Shown: positions 9,840 to 21,109 of the stretch, piece after piece
Numbering within the stretch: the first letter of the stretch is position 1
How the letters are laid out: every line of letters begins with the position of its first letter
Assembly: GCF_018448785.1 (NCBI RefSeq)
Contig: NZ_JAHCLU010000008.1
Coordinates: 144,916-208,915 of the forward strand
Direction: 5' to 3'
Source of the DNA: Halomonas jincaotanensis
GTDB lineage: Bacteria > Pseudomonadota > Gammaproteobacteria > Pseudomonadales > Halomonadaceae
DNA length: 64,000 bases
Made by a program: the position numbers and the translations under genes
Notes under the pieces: model-generated
Told to the model about the DNA's origin: nothing
The model's input: only the letters and a program-made list of their open reading frames with translations
Database searches by the model: none

Positions 9840-9914
9840 AGCGTTCTCGCATCCAGTTCGCTGATGCCACTAGCATAGCGAAGCCGCCTCCACGCCATAA
9901 CCCAGCACCGAGAA

Positions 9915-10286
9915 TCAGCCCAGGTATTTCTGCCAAGCCAAAAGGCCCCAGGTCAGCCCCGCGGCAAGCAAGGACAGCATCACGGCGGCCGAACTAACGT
10001 CCTTGGCACGCCCGGAAAGCTCATGGTGCTCGGTGCCGATGCGATCCACCACGCTCTCGATGGCACTGTTAAGCAGTTCAACGATCAGCACCAACAGGCA
10101 GCTGCCGGCCAGCAGGATCCATTCCACCGGACCGTCGCCAACCCACCAGGCCAGCGGCAGCAGCACCACGCAAAGGCCAAGCTCCTGGCGAAAGGCCGCC
10201 TCGTTGAACCAGGCAGCGCGCAGCCCCTTGAGCGAATAACGCGTGGAGTGCACGAGGTGGCGCCAGCCGGTATGTCGGGGTTTCAT
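9915..10286 (-). CDS. dgkA: Diacylglycerol kinase DgkA
   Basis: A 123-residue integral membrane kinase that recycles diacylglycerol to phosphatidic acid. Start chosen at 10286 (MKPRHTGWRHLVHSTRYSLK), with AGGGA six bases upstream; a longer frame to 10316 overlaps the neighbouring gene's end and has no ribosome site. The signature ELLNSAIESVVDRIG carries the catalytic Glu and the Asn-Ser-Ala-Ile-Glu core of the family, and three hydrophobic helices are evident. The length equals E. coli DgkA (122). It follows the PBP4-type gene by 26 nt on the same strand and is probably cotranscribed, linking lipid recycling with envelope maintenance. Confidence 0.95.
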   Translation of the reverse strand: MKPRHTGWRHLVHSTRYSLKGLRAAWFNEAAFRQELGLCVVLLPLAWWVGDGPVEWILLAGSCLLVLIVELLNSAIESVVDRIGTEHHELSGRAKDVSSAAVMLSLLAAGLTWGLLAWQKYLG

Positions 10287-10312
10287 GGGGCGTCCCTGTC
10301 GATGGCCAATAA

Positions 10313-11764
10313 TCAATGCTCGGTGATCATGCGGGTGAGATCCTCGGTGAGCGGATCGAATACCTGGGTCCAGTTGAGCCAGGGTGTGGTCGAGGTGCCG
10401 TTGACCAAGACGCTGAAGACGCCCCAGCGGCCGCGCTGGGTTCGAAAGTAACCACCAATCGCACGTACCGCCACCGGCTCGTTGAGCGTGCCGGTCTTGA
10501 GCATGACATTATGCTGAAAGTCATACGAGCCGCGGCGAATGAACCGCATCACCCCATTGCCGGGTGACTGGAAACTCGCCACGAAGCTCGGAAATAGCGA
10601 AGGGCGATGATACATGCTCTCAAGCAAGATGTTGATGCCATGCGCCGAGGTGCGGTTATCGGGCGTCAGGCCGCTACCACTGCGAAGCGTCAGCTCGCCA
10701 TGCCCGGGAATGCCGGCCACGAACCGCTCGATGGCGGCACCGCCAAGATCGAGAGTGGCCCGCGGCGTGCGGACCAGATCCAACGCCAGCATGTCGGCCA
10801 TAAAATTGTTGGAATAGTTCATGGTGCGCAGCAGCACTTCCTGCAAGGGCTTGCCTTCCACCTGTGCGAGCCGCCAGGCAGCCGGAGCCGGCTCCGCAAT
10901 GCTGGTCACCACCTCGCCATTGATCGCGATGCCGGCCTCGTCGAGCATCGCCTTGAGCAGCGTGGCGGTCTGCAGGGCCGGGTCGGAACTCGCACGATAC
11001 AGTTGACGCGGCAAGGCATTGAGGGACATCTGCCCCTTGACCACCATGATGTCGCCCGCTCCGCGCGAAATACGCTCGGCATGCAGTTCCGTGCCGCTGT
11101 CGTCGTGACGAGTCACGACCTGATTGTTGATATCGATGAGCGGCGCATGGCTGTCGCAATGGGTGATGCGGGCAGGCTCGCCGGCTGCCGTCCCGGGGGC
11201 CACACTCACGCACCAGCTGCCATGATTGATGCCAGCCGAGGACAGCAGCGCACTGTAGGCGTTGGTTACCCGCGAGTGGGCATCGCAGCGATCGGTGGTG
11301 ATGCACTCCACCGGGCCGAAGCGCCATTGGCTGATCACCAGCCGACCGTCGACATCGCGAACGCCGCGCTGATGGAGACGCTTAACCAGCCGCCAGAGAT
11401 CTTCGGAACTCAGCGACGGGTCGCCGCTGCCATCGAACACCAGGTCGCCATGAAGCTTGCCCTGTGCGTCGAGGTTGCCCTCGCTTACCAGCCGCGTGTT
11501 GAAGCGATGCTGCGGCCCCCAGCGGTCCAGGGCAGCGGCCGCCACATAGGCCTTGCTCACCGAGGCCGGTGACAGTTGGCGCCTTGGTTCGATGGCCCCG
11601 AGTACCTCATTGCTATCGAGTAGCCGCGCCTCGGCGCTCACCAGAAACCCCCGCTCGGTCAACGCGGCCAAACCGCCGAAACCGGATGCCTGTGTCTGGG
11701 CGGCCGAGAGAACGACACAAAAAAACAGAATGGTCAGTCGAAAACGCTTGGAACGGTCACGCAT
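10313..11764 (-). CDS. dacB: D-alanyl-D-alanine carboxypeptidase/endopeptidase, PBP4 (DacB) type
   Basis: A 483-residue class C low-molecular-mass penicillin-binding protein that trims peptidoglycan cross-links in the periplasm. A signal peptide ends near residue 27 (SAAQTQAS). Catalytic motifs are present: SxxK as SVSK at residues 68-71 in SPASVSKAYVAA, SxN as SNN in NYSNNFMADM, and KTG in MLKTGTLNEP. The long insert between SxxK and SxN (VECITTDRCDAHSRV onward) is the extra domain typical of PBP4. Length is similar to E. coli DacB (477). It is followed by dgkA. Confidence 0.92.
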   Translation of the reverse strand: MRDRSKRFRLTILFFCVVLSAAQTQASGFGGLAALTERGFLVSAEARLLDSNEVLGAIEPRRQLSPASVSKAYVAAAALDRWGPQHRFNTRLVSEGNLDAQGKLHGDLVFDGSGDPSLSSEDLWRLVKRLHQRGVRDVDGRLVISQWRFGPVECITTDRCDAHSRVTNAYSALLSSAGINHGSWCVSVAPGTAAGEPARITHCDSHAPLIDINNQVVTRHDDSGTELHAERISRGAGDIMVVKGQMSLNALPRQLYRASSDPALQTATLLKAMLDEAGIAINGEVVTSIAEPAPAAWRLAQVEGKPLQEVLLRTMNYSNNFMADMLALDLVRTPRATLDLGGAAIERFVAGIPGHGELTLRSGSGLTPDNRTSAHGINILLESMYHRPSLFPSFVASFQSPGNGVMRFIRRGSYDFQHNVMLKTGTLNEPVAVRAIGGYFRTQRGRWGVFSVLVNGTSTTPWLNWTQVFDPLTEDLTRMITEH

Positions 11765-11812
11765 GGGAGGCAGAAATCCAGAGTCTGGGGTAAGCCGAAA
11801 GGATGAGCCAGC

Positions 11813-12142
11813 TTAATGGGCCGAGACCGAGGAGAAAACCTGAATGACGACTACGCCGCCAACGATCATCGCCAGACCCAGTAGCGCGGGCAGGTCCGGC
11901 TTCTCGCCATACACCACGATACCAACCAGTGTAACCAAAACGATACCCAGGCCGGCCCAGAAGGCGTAGGCGATACCAACGGGAATAGTGCGCAGCACCA
12001 GCGCAAGCAGGTAAAACGCCACGCCGTAGCCCACCACCACTGTGACGCTCGGCCACAATCGGGTGAATCCCTCCGAGGCCTTGAGCGCACTGGTACCGAT
12101 GACCTCGGCGATGATCGCCAAGGCCAGATAGACAAAACTCAA
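11813..12142 (-). CDS. SMR-family multidrug/quaternary ammonium efflux protein
   Basis: A 109-residue four-helix small multidrug resistance protein that exports cationic biocides in exchange for protons as an antiparallel dimer. The essential membrane Glu is at position 13 (LALIIAEV pattern, here LAIIAEVIGTSALK), and the signature GIAYAFWAGLGIVLV in helix 3 matches EmrE and QacE. Its ATG overlaps the stop of the PACE gene by four bases, so the two exporters are translated together. This places two unrelated cation pumps in one operon opposite a LysR regulator, which suggests biocide or polyamine defence. Confidence 0.95.
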   Translation of the reverse strand: MSFVYLALAIIAEVIGTSALKASEGFTRLWPSVTVVVGYGVAFYLLALVLRTIPVGIAYAFWAGLGIVLVTLVGIVVYGEKPDLPALLGLAMIVGGVVVIQVFSSVSAH

Positions 12143-12558
12143 AGCACACCTCCTTGCGCCAGGCGGCGACGCATTATCGCATCAAACGCCGTGTTGAAGA
12201 CCATGGCGTAGCACAGAAAGAACAGGATGAAACCGAGATCCAGCCAAAGGGCCTCGATCCAGCTCACCTCGAGCCACCACGCCACCACCGGCAGGGTCAT
12301 GACCAACAAGCCTGACTCGAATCCCAGTGCCTGCGCCAAACGTTGAAGGAAACTGCGCCGACGGGTTGGGACCCAGCGGTCAAAGAGACGATTCCAGACT
12401 AGGTTCCAGAGCATGGCGAGCGTCGCCAGTCCGAGCGCTAGCGCGCCGATATCGCTTATGGCATGCCCCGACATCAGGCTAGCCAGCGGCGTGACCAGCA
12501 TCAGGCCACCCAGCTCGAAGAGCAGGCTATGAGTCATTCGTTCTTTCCAGGAGCGCAT
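12139..12558 (-). CDS. PACE-family (AceI-like) efflux transporter
   Basis: A 139-residue protein with two tandem bacterial transmembrane pair domains, the architecture of the proteobacterial antimicrobial compound efflux (PACE) family, whose founder AceI exports chlorhexidine and short-chain diamines. The start at 12558 (MRSWKERMTHSLLFELGG) has GAGGTGG five bases upstream; the longer frame to 12681 is rejected because it crosses the regulatory gap. The helix-1 Glu in HSLLFELGGL fits the conserved acidic residue of the family. It is divergently oriented from a LysR gene 218 nt away and overlaps the SMR gene by four bases. Confidence 0.9.
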   Translation of the reverse strand: MRSWKERMTHSLLFELGGLMLVTPLASLMSGHAISDIGALALGLATLAMLWNLVWNRLFDRWVPTRRRSFLQRLAQALGFESGLLVMTLPVVAWWLEVSWIEALWLDLGFILFFLCYAMVFNTAFDAIMRRRLAQGGVL

Positions 12559-12775
12559 TGTCCACCTCTGCGTAACTGCGCGCCGGACCGGTCGGGTCTC
12601 GACGACACCCTCCAGCCTAGTCATCGTACAGATGGAAGCGAGTTGGCACCCATCAGAAAAACAGATAGCTTGTAGTTCCAAACCGAGGGCGTCGCGAGCC
12701 GTGTAGCGCCTGTCACGACAGGCATTCCGAAAAGGCGACCCTAAGGCAGCTACCTATCCCGGAGCAGGAGCCCCC

Positions 12776-13669
12776 GTGCACTGGAGTCTGGACCAACTGG
12801 AGAGCCTGATCGCTGCTGCCGAGAAGGGCTCGTTTTCCTCCGCGGCGCGCCATCTGGGCAAGGCTCAGTCCGCCGTCAGCACCGCCATTGCCCATCTCGA
12901 GCTCGACCTGGGCTGCCCGCTCTTCGATCGGCGTGGCCGGCTACCCCGCCTGACGCCGGCGGGAGAGGCCCTCGTACACGAGGCAAGAGCGGTGCTGCGG
13001 CAATGCCAACGCCTCGAAGCGCGCGCCGCCTCTATCGTCCAGGGCGAGGAAGCCCACCTGGTCACCGCCATCGACGAGGCGCTGGTCGAGATGCCGCCGG
13101 TTGACGAGACCCTGGAGGCGCTGGCCCATCACTTCCCGGCCTTGCAGCTGACACTGCTTTACGGCTCCCAGGGAGACATTGCCGGCTGGGTGGAGGATGG
13201 CACGGCGAACCTCGGCATTCTGCTGCGCCAGCAGGGTCAGGGTTCGCTGCTCGAAGGGATTCGCATCGCGCAACTGCAACAGGTCCTGGTCGTCGGCTGC
13301 GCGCACGCGCTGGCGCAGCTGTCGGCGCCGACGGTCAGCGACCTGGCCGGTCATCGACAACTGATGATCGCCTCGCGAACCCCTGGCGACGCCGGCAGGC
13401 CGCTCGGCGCGCAGTTCTGGCGTCTCAATAGTTTCTATTCGATGGGGGAACTTGCGACCCGGGGGCTCGGCTGGGCGATGATCCCACAGCATATTGCGCG
13501 CTACCCGCCTTTTCAGGACCGGCTGGTCACCCTCGACAGCGAAGCCCTGGGGATTGCGCCGGTAGTCGAGGTCGAGACGATTTCGCGTCGGGATCGCGCC
13601 TTGGGTCCCATCGCGCGTTGGCTTCGCTATACCTTGGGAGAACGGTTCCGCGATCACCGAGCACGCTGA
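12776..13669 (+). CDS. LysR-family transcriptional regulator, divergent from the efflux pair
   Basis: A 297-residue LysR regulator. The N-terminal winged helix-turn-helix covers residues 4-62 (LESLIAAAEKGSFSSAARHL and AVSTAIAHLE), followed by a linker helix and an effector-binding domain of periplasmic-binding fold. The start is a GTG at 12776 with AGGAG five bases upstream. Its divergent placement from the PACE-SMR operon across a 217-nt gap is the classical arrangement for a local activator, so it most likely senses a substrate of those pumps. The effector cannot be predicted from sequence. Confidence 0.9.
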   Translation: MHWSLDQLESLIAAAEKGSFSSAARHLGKAQSAVSTAIAHLELDLGCPLFDRRGRLPRLTPAGEALVHEARAVLRQCQRLEARAASIVQGEEAHLVTAIDEALVEMPPVDETLEALAHHFPALQLTLLYGSQGDIAGWVEDGTANLGILLRQQGQGSLLEGIRIAQLQQVLVVGCAHALAQLSAPTVSDLAGHRQLMIASRTPGDAGRPLGAQFWRLNSFYSMGELATRGLGWAMIPQHIARYPPFQDRLVTLDSEALGIAPVVEVETISRRDRALGPIARWLRYTLGERFRDHRAR

Positions 13670-13709
13670 TCCGCGCCGTTCAGGCAAGCATTTTCAGACA
13701 ACCAATCCG

Positions 13710-14393
13710 TCAGGGCGTCAGCTCTGGACGATGAGGCAGCGTCACCGCCAATCGCCACAACGCCTGGCCGCTGTGGTGATATTTTGTCTCGAAAGGCGTC
13801 AGGTGGGCGTCATCGGGGTGGTGGCGCGCGGCGTGAACTGTCTCGCCAGTTGCCTGTGTGATGGCGAGTGCGAATTCCTCGACATAGAGCCGCCAGTTGG
13901 AGCGCAGCTCAAGCCTGCCCCCCAGTGCCAGAATAGCGGGAAAAACTGGATGCGCCTGCCAGCGCATCTTGAGCTGGGACGCCTTGGGATAAGGGTTGGG
14001 ATAGAGCAGGTAATGGCGCGCCGGCTGCCAGCCATCGGCCAGCGCCAGGCGCCAGAAGTCCACCAGGTCGGCGCGCACCAGCAAGGCATTGGCGGGAAGC
14101 GGACCATGATCGCGCGACAGCCGATCGGCGCTGCGATCGACACCGATGACTGTGTGGTCGGGAAACGCCTCGGCGAGCCGGCGGGTCGAGAGGCCGACAC
14201 CGCAGCCGGCATCGAGAATCAACGGCGACTCGTCACGCGTGTTTCGCCAGCGCACGGCGGCCGCGAAGGTCTCCCGGGTATGCTTGGCCATAGGCTTGCG
14301 CAACGGGTGAGCCAGCGCGCGCGCCACACGCCTGGGCAGGTCGTCGTGGGGGCCTGACTGATTCGACACGATGGCACGGGAGCTGGCTTGCAT
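13710..14393 (-). CDS. TrmB-like SAM-dependent methyltransferase, divergent paralogue
   Basis: A 227-residue Rossmann-fold methyltransferase related to tRNA guanine-N7 methyltransferase TrmB. The SAM loop reads LILDAGCGVGLSTRRLAE (residues 58-75). The later segments YPNPYPK (131-137), RSNW (164-167) and FETKYHHSG (201-209) align with TrmB's FPDPW, ATDW and TKFExxG. Two acidic catalytic positions are changed: the PDP Asp is Asn133, and the Glu of the C-terminal motif appears to be His. So the protein is either a variant enzyme or has another substrate. It sits alone, convergent with the LysR gene and divergent from fabY. Family membership is good; the m7G46 activity is doubtful. Confidence 0.75.
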   Translation of the reverse strand: MQASSRAIVSNQSGPHDDLPRRVARALAHPLRKPMAKHTRETFAAAVRWRNTRDESPLILDAGCGVGLSTRRLAEAFPDHTVIGVDRSADRLSRDHGPLPANALLVRADLVDFWRLALADGWQPARHYLLYPNPYPKASQLKMRWQAHPVFPAILALGGRLELRSNWRLYVEEFALAITQATGETVHAARHHPDDAHLTPFETKYHHSGQALWRLAVTLPHRPELTP

Positions 14394-14581
14394 GGATCGT
14401 CAATCTGGCAGCGACTTGGGGACACTGATTCTAGCAGCTACCACGCGGCCAGGTCGGTCGCGTCTGTCCGCATTCTCCATCCGGCGGCTGCATGACGCCA
14501 TGCCGGGGCGAGTGCTATGATCGATGGCCTGATAACCATAAGCGATTTGCAGACTTCCAACAGCACAACGAGGATTCTGGC

Positions 14582-16983
<2,402 letters not shown>

Positions 16984-17062
16984 AGGTGGGGTTTACCCCA
17001 CGACCCGTTCGAACGCGCCAAGGCACGGCCGAAGCGCCCGGCCAGCGATTTCCTTGAGGTAA

Positions 17063-17314
<252 letters not shown>

Positions 17315-17425
17315 GGACGCCACCGCTAGCTTACTGATGGGCGTGACGTTATCGGACCGTCCTGCCCATCCCCGGTAATCGCGCCACGCGGCACGCTCGT
17401 CGCTTTCGCTTTATTTGAGCTCGCC

Positions 17426-18784
17426 TTGGCCTTCGACACACCGACTCAGGCTCACCAGCGCATCTGGACGCTGGCCTGGCCGATCATCCTCTCCAATATC
17501 ACCGTGCCGCTGCTGGGCCTGGTGGACACCGCCGTGGTCGGACACCTGCCGGATTCGCGCTATCTCGCTGCCGTGACCCTGGGCGCCACCCTGTTCAGTT
17601 TCCTCTACTGGGGATTTGGCTTCCTGCGCATGGGCACCACCGGCCTCACCTCACAGGCGGTGGGCCGTGAGAACGACGACGAGGTTCGCAACCTGCTGGG
17701 CCAGTCGCTGCTGTTGGCGACGGGCATCGGCGCATTGTTGATTCTGCTCTCTCGTCCGTTGATCTCGCTGGGCCTCTGGCTGCTCGACGCCAGCCCGGTC
17801 GCCACCGAGCTCGCGGCGCAGTACGCCGGTATTCGTATCCTCTCGGCCCCGGCGGTGCTGGCCAACTACGCCATCCTTGGCTGGTTTCTCGGCCAGCAGA
17901 ACTCGCGGGTGACGCTGGCTATCCTGGTGCTGACCAACAGCGTCAATATCGTTCTCGATCTGTTGTTCGTGGTCGGCCTGGGCATGACCAGCGACGGCGT
18001 GGCCTGGGCCACGGTGATCGCCGACTACACGGCGCTGGCCTTCGGTGGCTTTCTGGTAATGCGCCAGCTGGGCCACCTCGAGGGTCGCTTCCTGCATGAG
18101 CGGCTGCTCAGGCTCACTGCCTACGCGGAACTCTTCCATGTCAACGCCAATCTCTTCGTGCGAACCCTTGGACTCCTGTTCGCCATGGCATTCTTTACCT
18201 CGCGCGGCGCCGCGCAGGGCGACACGGTGCTCGCCGCCAATGCCGTGCTGCTGCAGTTCATCATGCTGACCAGCTATGCGCTGGACGGTTTCGCCCATGC
18301 CGCCGAGGCGATCGTCGGGCGTGCCGTGGGACGGCGTCGCTGGGACGAGTTCGGCCAAGCGGTCAAGAGCGCAGCGCTGTTTTCGCTGGTAGCCGCGACG
18401 GGCGCCTCTCTGATGTTCGCAGTGGGAGGACACTTGTTGATCGCCTTGTTGACCGGCCTGCCAGCCGTGCGCGAGACCGCGGCTAGTTACCTGCCATGGA
18501 TGGCCGTCATGCCGTTGGTCGCGGTCTGGAGCTACCTGCTCGATGGCGTTTTTATCGGAGCCACCGCCATTCGCGAGATGCGCAACAGCATCTTCGCGGG
18601 ATTGGCCGTCTACCTGCCTGTCTGGTGGCTGACACGGGAGCTCGGGAATCATGGCCTGTGGCTCGCGTTCTTGATCTTTGCGCTGGTGCGCTCGGCCACC
18701 CTGGCGGGCTATTATCTGCATTTCCGCCGCATACGCTGGAACGCCTCTGGCATGCCATCGCCCACACGCTTTGACAATCCATGA
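17426..18784 (+). CDS. dinF: MATE-family efflux transporter, DinF type
   Basis: A 452-residue, 12-helix multidrug and toxin extrusion transporter. The N-terminus IWTLAWPIILSNITVPLLGLVDTAVVGHL carries the conserved MATE helix-1 signature with the Asp used for cation coupling. A second internal repeat begins near residue 230. The start is TTG at 17426 with only a weak GAG upstream, so the start codon is uncertain by a few residues. The protein exports cationic drugs, and DinF members are often linked to oxidative stress tolerance. It stands alone between the ferredoxin and an AtoE-type carrier. A plausible terminator is not evident. Confidence 0.9.
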   Translation: MAFDTPTQAHQRIWTLAWPIILSNITVPLLGLVDTAVVGHLPDSRYLAAVTLGATLFSFLYWGFGFLRMGTTGLTSQAVGRENDDEVRNLLGQSLLLATGIGALLILLSRPLISLGLWLLDASPVATELAAQYAGIRILSAPAVLANYAILGWFLGQQNSRVTLAILVLTNSVNIVLDLLFVVGLGMTSDGVAWATVIADYTALAFGGFLVMRQLGHLEGRFLHERLLRLTAYAELFHVNANLFVRTLGLLFAMAFFTSRGAAQGDTVLAANAVLLQFIMLTSYALDGFAHAAEAIVGRAVGRRRWDEFGQAVKSAALFSLVAATGASLMFAVGGHLLIALLTGLPAVRETAASYLPWMAVMPLVAVWSYLLDGVFIGATAIREMRNSIFAGLAVYLPVWWLTRELGNHGLWLAFLIFALVRSATLAGYYLHFRRIRWNASGMPSPTRFDNP

Positions 18785-18884
18785 CAGGCTAAGCAACGTT
18801 GATAACTTGATTGGCGCAAGATGCTGAGTTTGCGTTATTTTCCAACAAGCACGCCATTCCCTAACCAGAACAAGAGACGCCATC

Positions 18885-20195
18885 ATGCTCAAGGCTATCT
18901 CGAAACCGGCCGTCAAGCTGGTCGAACGCTACCTTCCCGACCCTTTCATTTTCGTGCTGCTGCTGACGCTCATTGCCGCCGCCGCAGCGATCGCCGTGGA
19001 GCGACAGACGCCGCTGGCAGTGATGCGATTCTGGGGTGATGGATTCTGGAGCCTCTTGACCTTCTCGATGCAGATGCTGCTGGTGCTGGTCACCGGCTTC
19101 ATGCTGGCCAGTTCCCCTCCGGTCAAGCGCCTGCTGCAACGCCTCGCCAGTCTGGCAAAAAGCCCCGGTAGCGCGATTATTCTGGTGACACTGGTATCGC
19201 TTGCCGCCAGCTGGATCAACTGGGGCTTCGGCCTGGTGGTCGGCGCACTGTTCGCCAAGGAGCTGGCCAAGCTGGTACGGGTGGACTATCGCCTGCTGGT
19301 GGCCAGCGCCTACTCCGGGTTCATCGTGTGGCACGGTGGCCTGGCAGGCTCGGTACCGCTGACCATCGCCACGGACGGCCACTTTACCGTCGAACAGATC
19401 GGCGTAATCGGCACAGGCTCTACCATTTTCGCGTTTTTTAACCTGGCAATTGTCATCTGCCTGTTCATTTCGGTGCCGCTGGTCAATCGCCTGATGCTGC
19501 CCGATGAAAAGGACAGTGTGTTCATCGATCCCAAGTTGCTGAACGAAGACGAGGCCTTCCGGCCGCGTATCACGCGTCCTGCCGAACGGCTCGAGAACAG
19601 CGTGACGCTGGCCTGGCTGGTGGGTATTCCGGGGGTTCTCTACCTGCTCGACCACTTCGTCCTGCGCGGCGGCGGTCTGAACCTTAACGTGGTCAACTTT
19701 ATTTTCCTGTCACTGGCGATCGTGCTGCATCGCACGCCCCAGAGCCTTCTCAACAGCCTTCATGAAGCGATCAAGGGCGGTGCCGGCATCGTCATCCAGT
19801 TTCCCTTCTATGCTGGGATCATGGCGATAATGATGGAGTCGGGCCTTGCCGAAAGTATGTCGCAGGCGTTGATTTCGTTTGCCACGGAAACCTCGCTGCC
19901 CTTCTGGTCGTTCATCAGCGCAGGGATCGTCAATATCTTCGTGCCCTCCGGGGGTGGCCAGTGGGCCGTACAGGCGCCGGTCATGCTGCCCGCCGCCCAA
20001 GCGTTGGGCGTCGACATTCCGCGCGTGGCGATGGCCGTGGCCTGGGGCGATGCCTGGACCAACCTTTTGCAGCCCTTCTGGGCCCTGCCGGTGCTGGGTA
20101 TCGCCGGACTGAAGGCCAAGGACATCATGGGATTCTGCCTGATCCAGCTGTTCATCACCGGCATTATCATCGCCATCGGTCTGACCTGGTTCTGA
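18885..20195 (+). CDS. Short-chain fatty acid transporter, AtoE family
   Basis: A 436-residue inner-membrane carrier of the AtoE family. The protein opens LVERYLPDPFIFVLLLTLIA and includes the conserved SWINWGFGLVVGALFAKEL and FVPSGGGQWAVQAPVMLPAA segments, the latter typical of ion-coupled carriers of this group. About 11-12 helices are expected. E. coli AtoE takes up short-chain fatty acids such as acetoacetate and butyrate. The atoDAB thiolase and transferase genes are not next to it here, so the substrate is inferred only from family. A thioesterase gene lies 183 nt downstream, which may hint at acyl-CoA metabolism. Confidence 0.88.
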   Translation: MLKAISKPAVKLVERYLPDPFIFVLLLTLIAAAAAIAVERQTPLAVMRFWGDGFWSLLTFSMQMLLVLVTGFMLASSPPVKRLLQRLASLAKSPGSAIILVTLVSLAASWINWGFGLVVGALFAKELAKLVRVDYRLLVASAYSGFIVWHGGLAGSVPLTIATDGHFTVEQIGVIGTGSTIFAFFNLAIVICLFISVPLVNRLMLPDEKDSVFIDPKLLNEDEAFRPRITRPAERLENSVTLAWLVGIPGVLYLLDHFVLRGGGLNLNVVNFIFLSLAIVLHRTPQSLLNSLHEAIKGGAGIVIQFPFYAGIMAIMMESGLAESMSQALISFATETSLPFWSFISAGIVNIFVPSGGGQWAVQAPVMLPAAQALGVDIPRVAMAVAWGDAWTNLLQPFWALPVLGIAGLKAKDIMGFCLIQLFITGIIIAIGLTWF

Positions 20196-20216
20196 ATCTA
20201 TGCGGGTGACCAAGCA

Positions 20217-20244
20217 TCACGCACGATATTCTTGCCGTGCGTGA
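20217..20244 (+). terminator. Possible terminator hairpin after the AtoE-type gene
   Basis: A 9-bp perfect stem, TCACGCACG (20217-20225) and CGTGCGTGA (20236-20244), closes a ten-base loop 21 nt past the AtoE stop. Only a short T run (GTTT) follows, so factor-independent termination is uncertain. Confidence 0.45.
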
Positions 20245-20378
20245 CGCGTTTCGGGCCTGCCTGCGGGTATTGCGAGTAAGAAGGGCAAGTCGCTTGCCGT
20301 CGATCCTGTCGGTCGGGCTGTTGCCCTCGGGTAAATAGGGATGATCTATACTGACAAGTCAATATCAGGAATCAGGGC

Positions 20379-20882
20379 ATGACTACCGACGAACTTCCAC
20401 GCCAGCATGAATTAACCATGACGGTGCTGATGACCCCCGACCTCGCCAACTTCAGTGGCAAGGTTCACGGTGGCGCCATTCTCAAGAAACTCGACGAAGT
20501 CGCCTATGCCTGCGCCAGCCGCTTTTCCGGCCACTACGTGGTAACCCTTTCGGTCGACCAGGTGCTCTTCAAGCAACCCATCCACGTCGGCGAGCTCGTC
20601 ACCTTCCTGGCTAGTGTCAACCACGTCGGTAGCTCCTCCATGGAGATCGGCATCAAGGTGGTCGCCGAAGACATCCGGCAGAAGCTGATCCGTCATACCA
20701 ACAGCTGCTATTTGACCATGGTGGCGGTCGATGGGAAGGGTAAACCGGCGAGGGTGCCGATACTCGACATTGCGACGCCAACGCAACAATTGCGATATGA
20801 AAAGGCCGCGCTGAGGAAAAAACTAAGAAAACAGGCCGAAGCCGAAGAGCGTCGCGCTCAGGATGAACACGACGCCAGGTGA
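20379..20882 (+). CDS. Hotdog-fold acyl-CoA thioesterase (YciA/BACH type)
   Basis: A 167-residue hotdog-fold hydrolase that releases free fatty acid from acyl-CoA. The segment LANFSGKVHGGAILKKLDEVAY contains the family Asn/His-Gly-Gly motif around the catalytic Asp-like position. It is followed by VVTLSVDQVLFKQPIHVGEL, typical of the 4HBT domain. The C-terminal 35 residues are a highly charged Lys/Glu/Arg helix (LRKKLRKQAEAEERRAQ) not needed for the fold. A TATACT sequence at 20350-20355 could be its -10 box. The physiological substrate chain length is not readable from the sequence. Confidence 0.92.
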   Translation: MTTDELPRQHELTMTVLMTPDLANFSGKVHGGAILKKLDEVAYACASRFSGHYVVTLSVDQVLFKQPIHVGELVTFLASVNHVGSSSMEIGIKVVAEDIRQKLIRHTNSCYLTMVAVDGKGKPARVPILDIATPTQQLRYEKAALRKKLRKQAEAEERRAQDEHDAR

Positions 20883-20914
20883 GCCCTCCATCAGAAGAGC
20901 TTGTTGCCATCGCA

Positions 20915-21046
20915 TCAATCGGCGGAGCGCTGGACCGCCTCGCCACCTTCTTCGATATCCTGACCGGCGCCACGCATGGTGTTGCAGCCACTCAGCAGCG
21001 ACACCGTGAAAAGAGTGACGAGCGTCAACGATAAAATCCTTTTCAT
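20915..21046 (-). CDS. Entericidin A/B-family small lipoprotein
   Basis: A 43-residue lipoprotein reading MKRILSLTLVTLFTVSLLSG then Cys21 and a short hydrophilic tail (NTMRGAGQDIEEGGEAVQRS). The lipobox LLSGC and the tail NTMRGAGQDIEEGG match the entericidin family, whose E. coli members form the ecnA/ecnB antidote-toxin lipoprotein pair. Only one copy is present, so no antidote partner is visible. AAGGAGA sits eight bases before the ATG, a very strong site. It lies convergent to the thioesterase and 64 nt downstream of the TauE-like gene's start region. Many proteobacteria carry such solitary copies; their role is unclear. Confidence 0.88.
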   Translation of the reverse strand: MKRILSLTLVTLFTVSLLSGCNTMRGAGQDIEEGGEAVQRSAD

Positions 21047-21109
21047 GATATGAATCTCCTTGCAGCATGTTGGGAGGTTTAAGAAAAACCGCACGCTGAG
21101 TTTAGCACG

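Noticed and set aside
17651..18916. A 421-codon open frame on the minus strand
   Set aside because: It lies opposite the MATE transporter and is rich in Gln, His and Arg with no membrane or domain pattern; glnE and others show the same artefact.
20355..20378. Full sigma-70 promoter for the thioesterase gene
   Set aside because: A TATACT box is present, but no -35 hexamer occurs at 16-19 bases.
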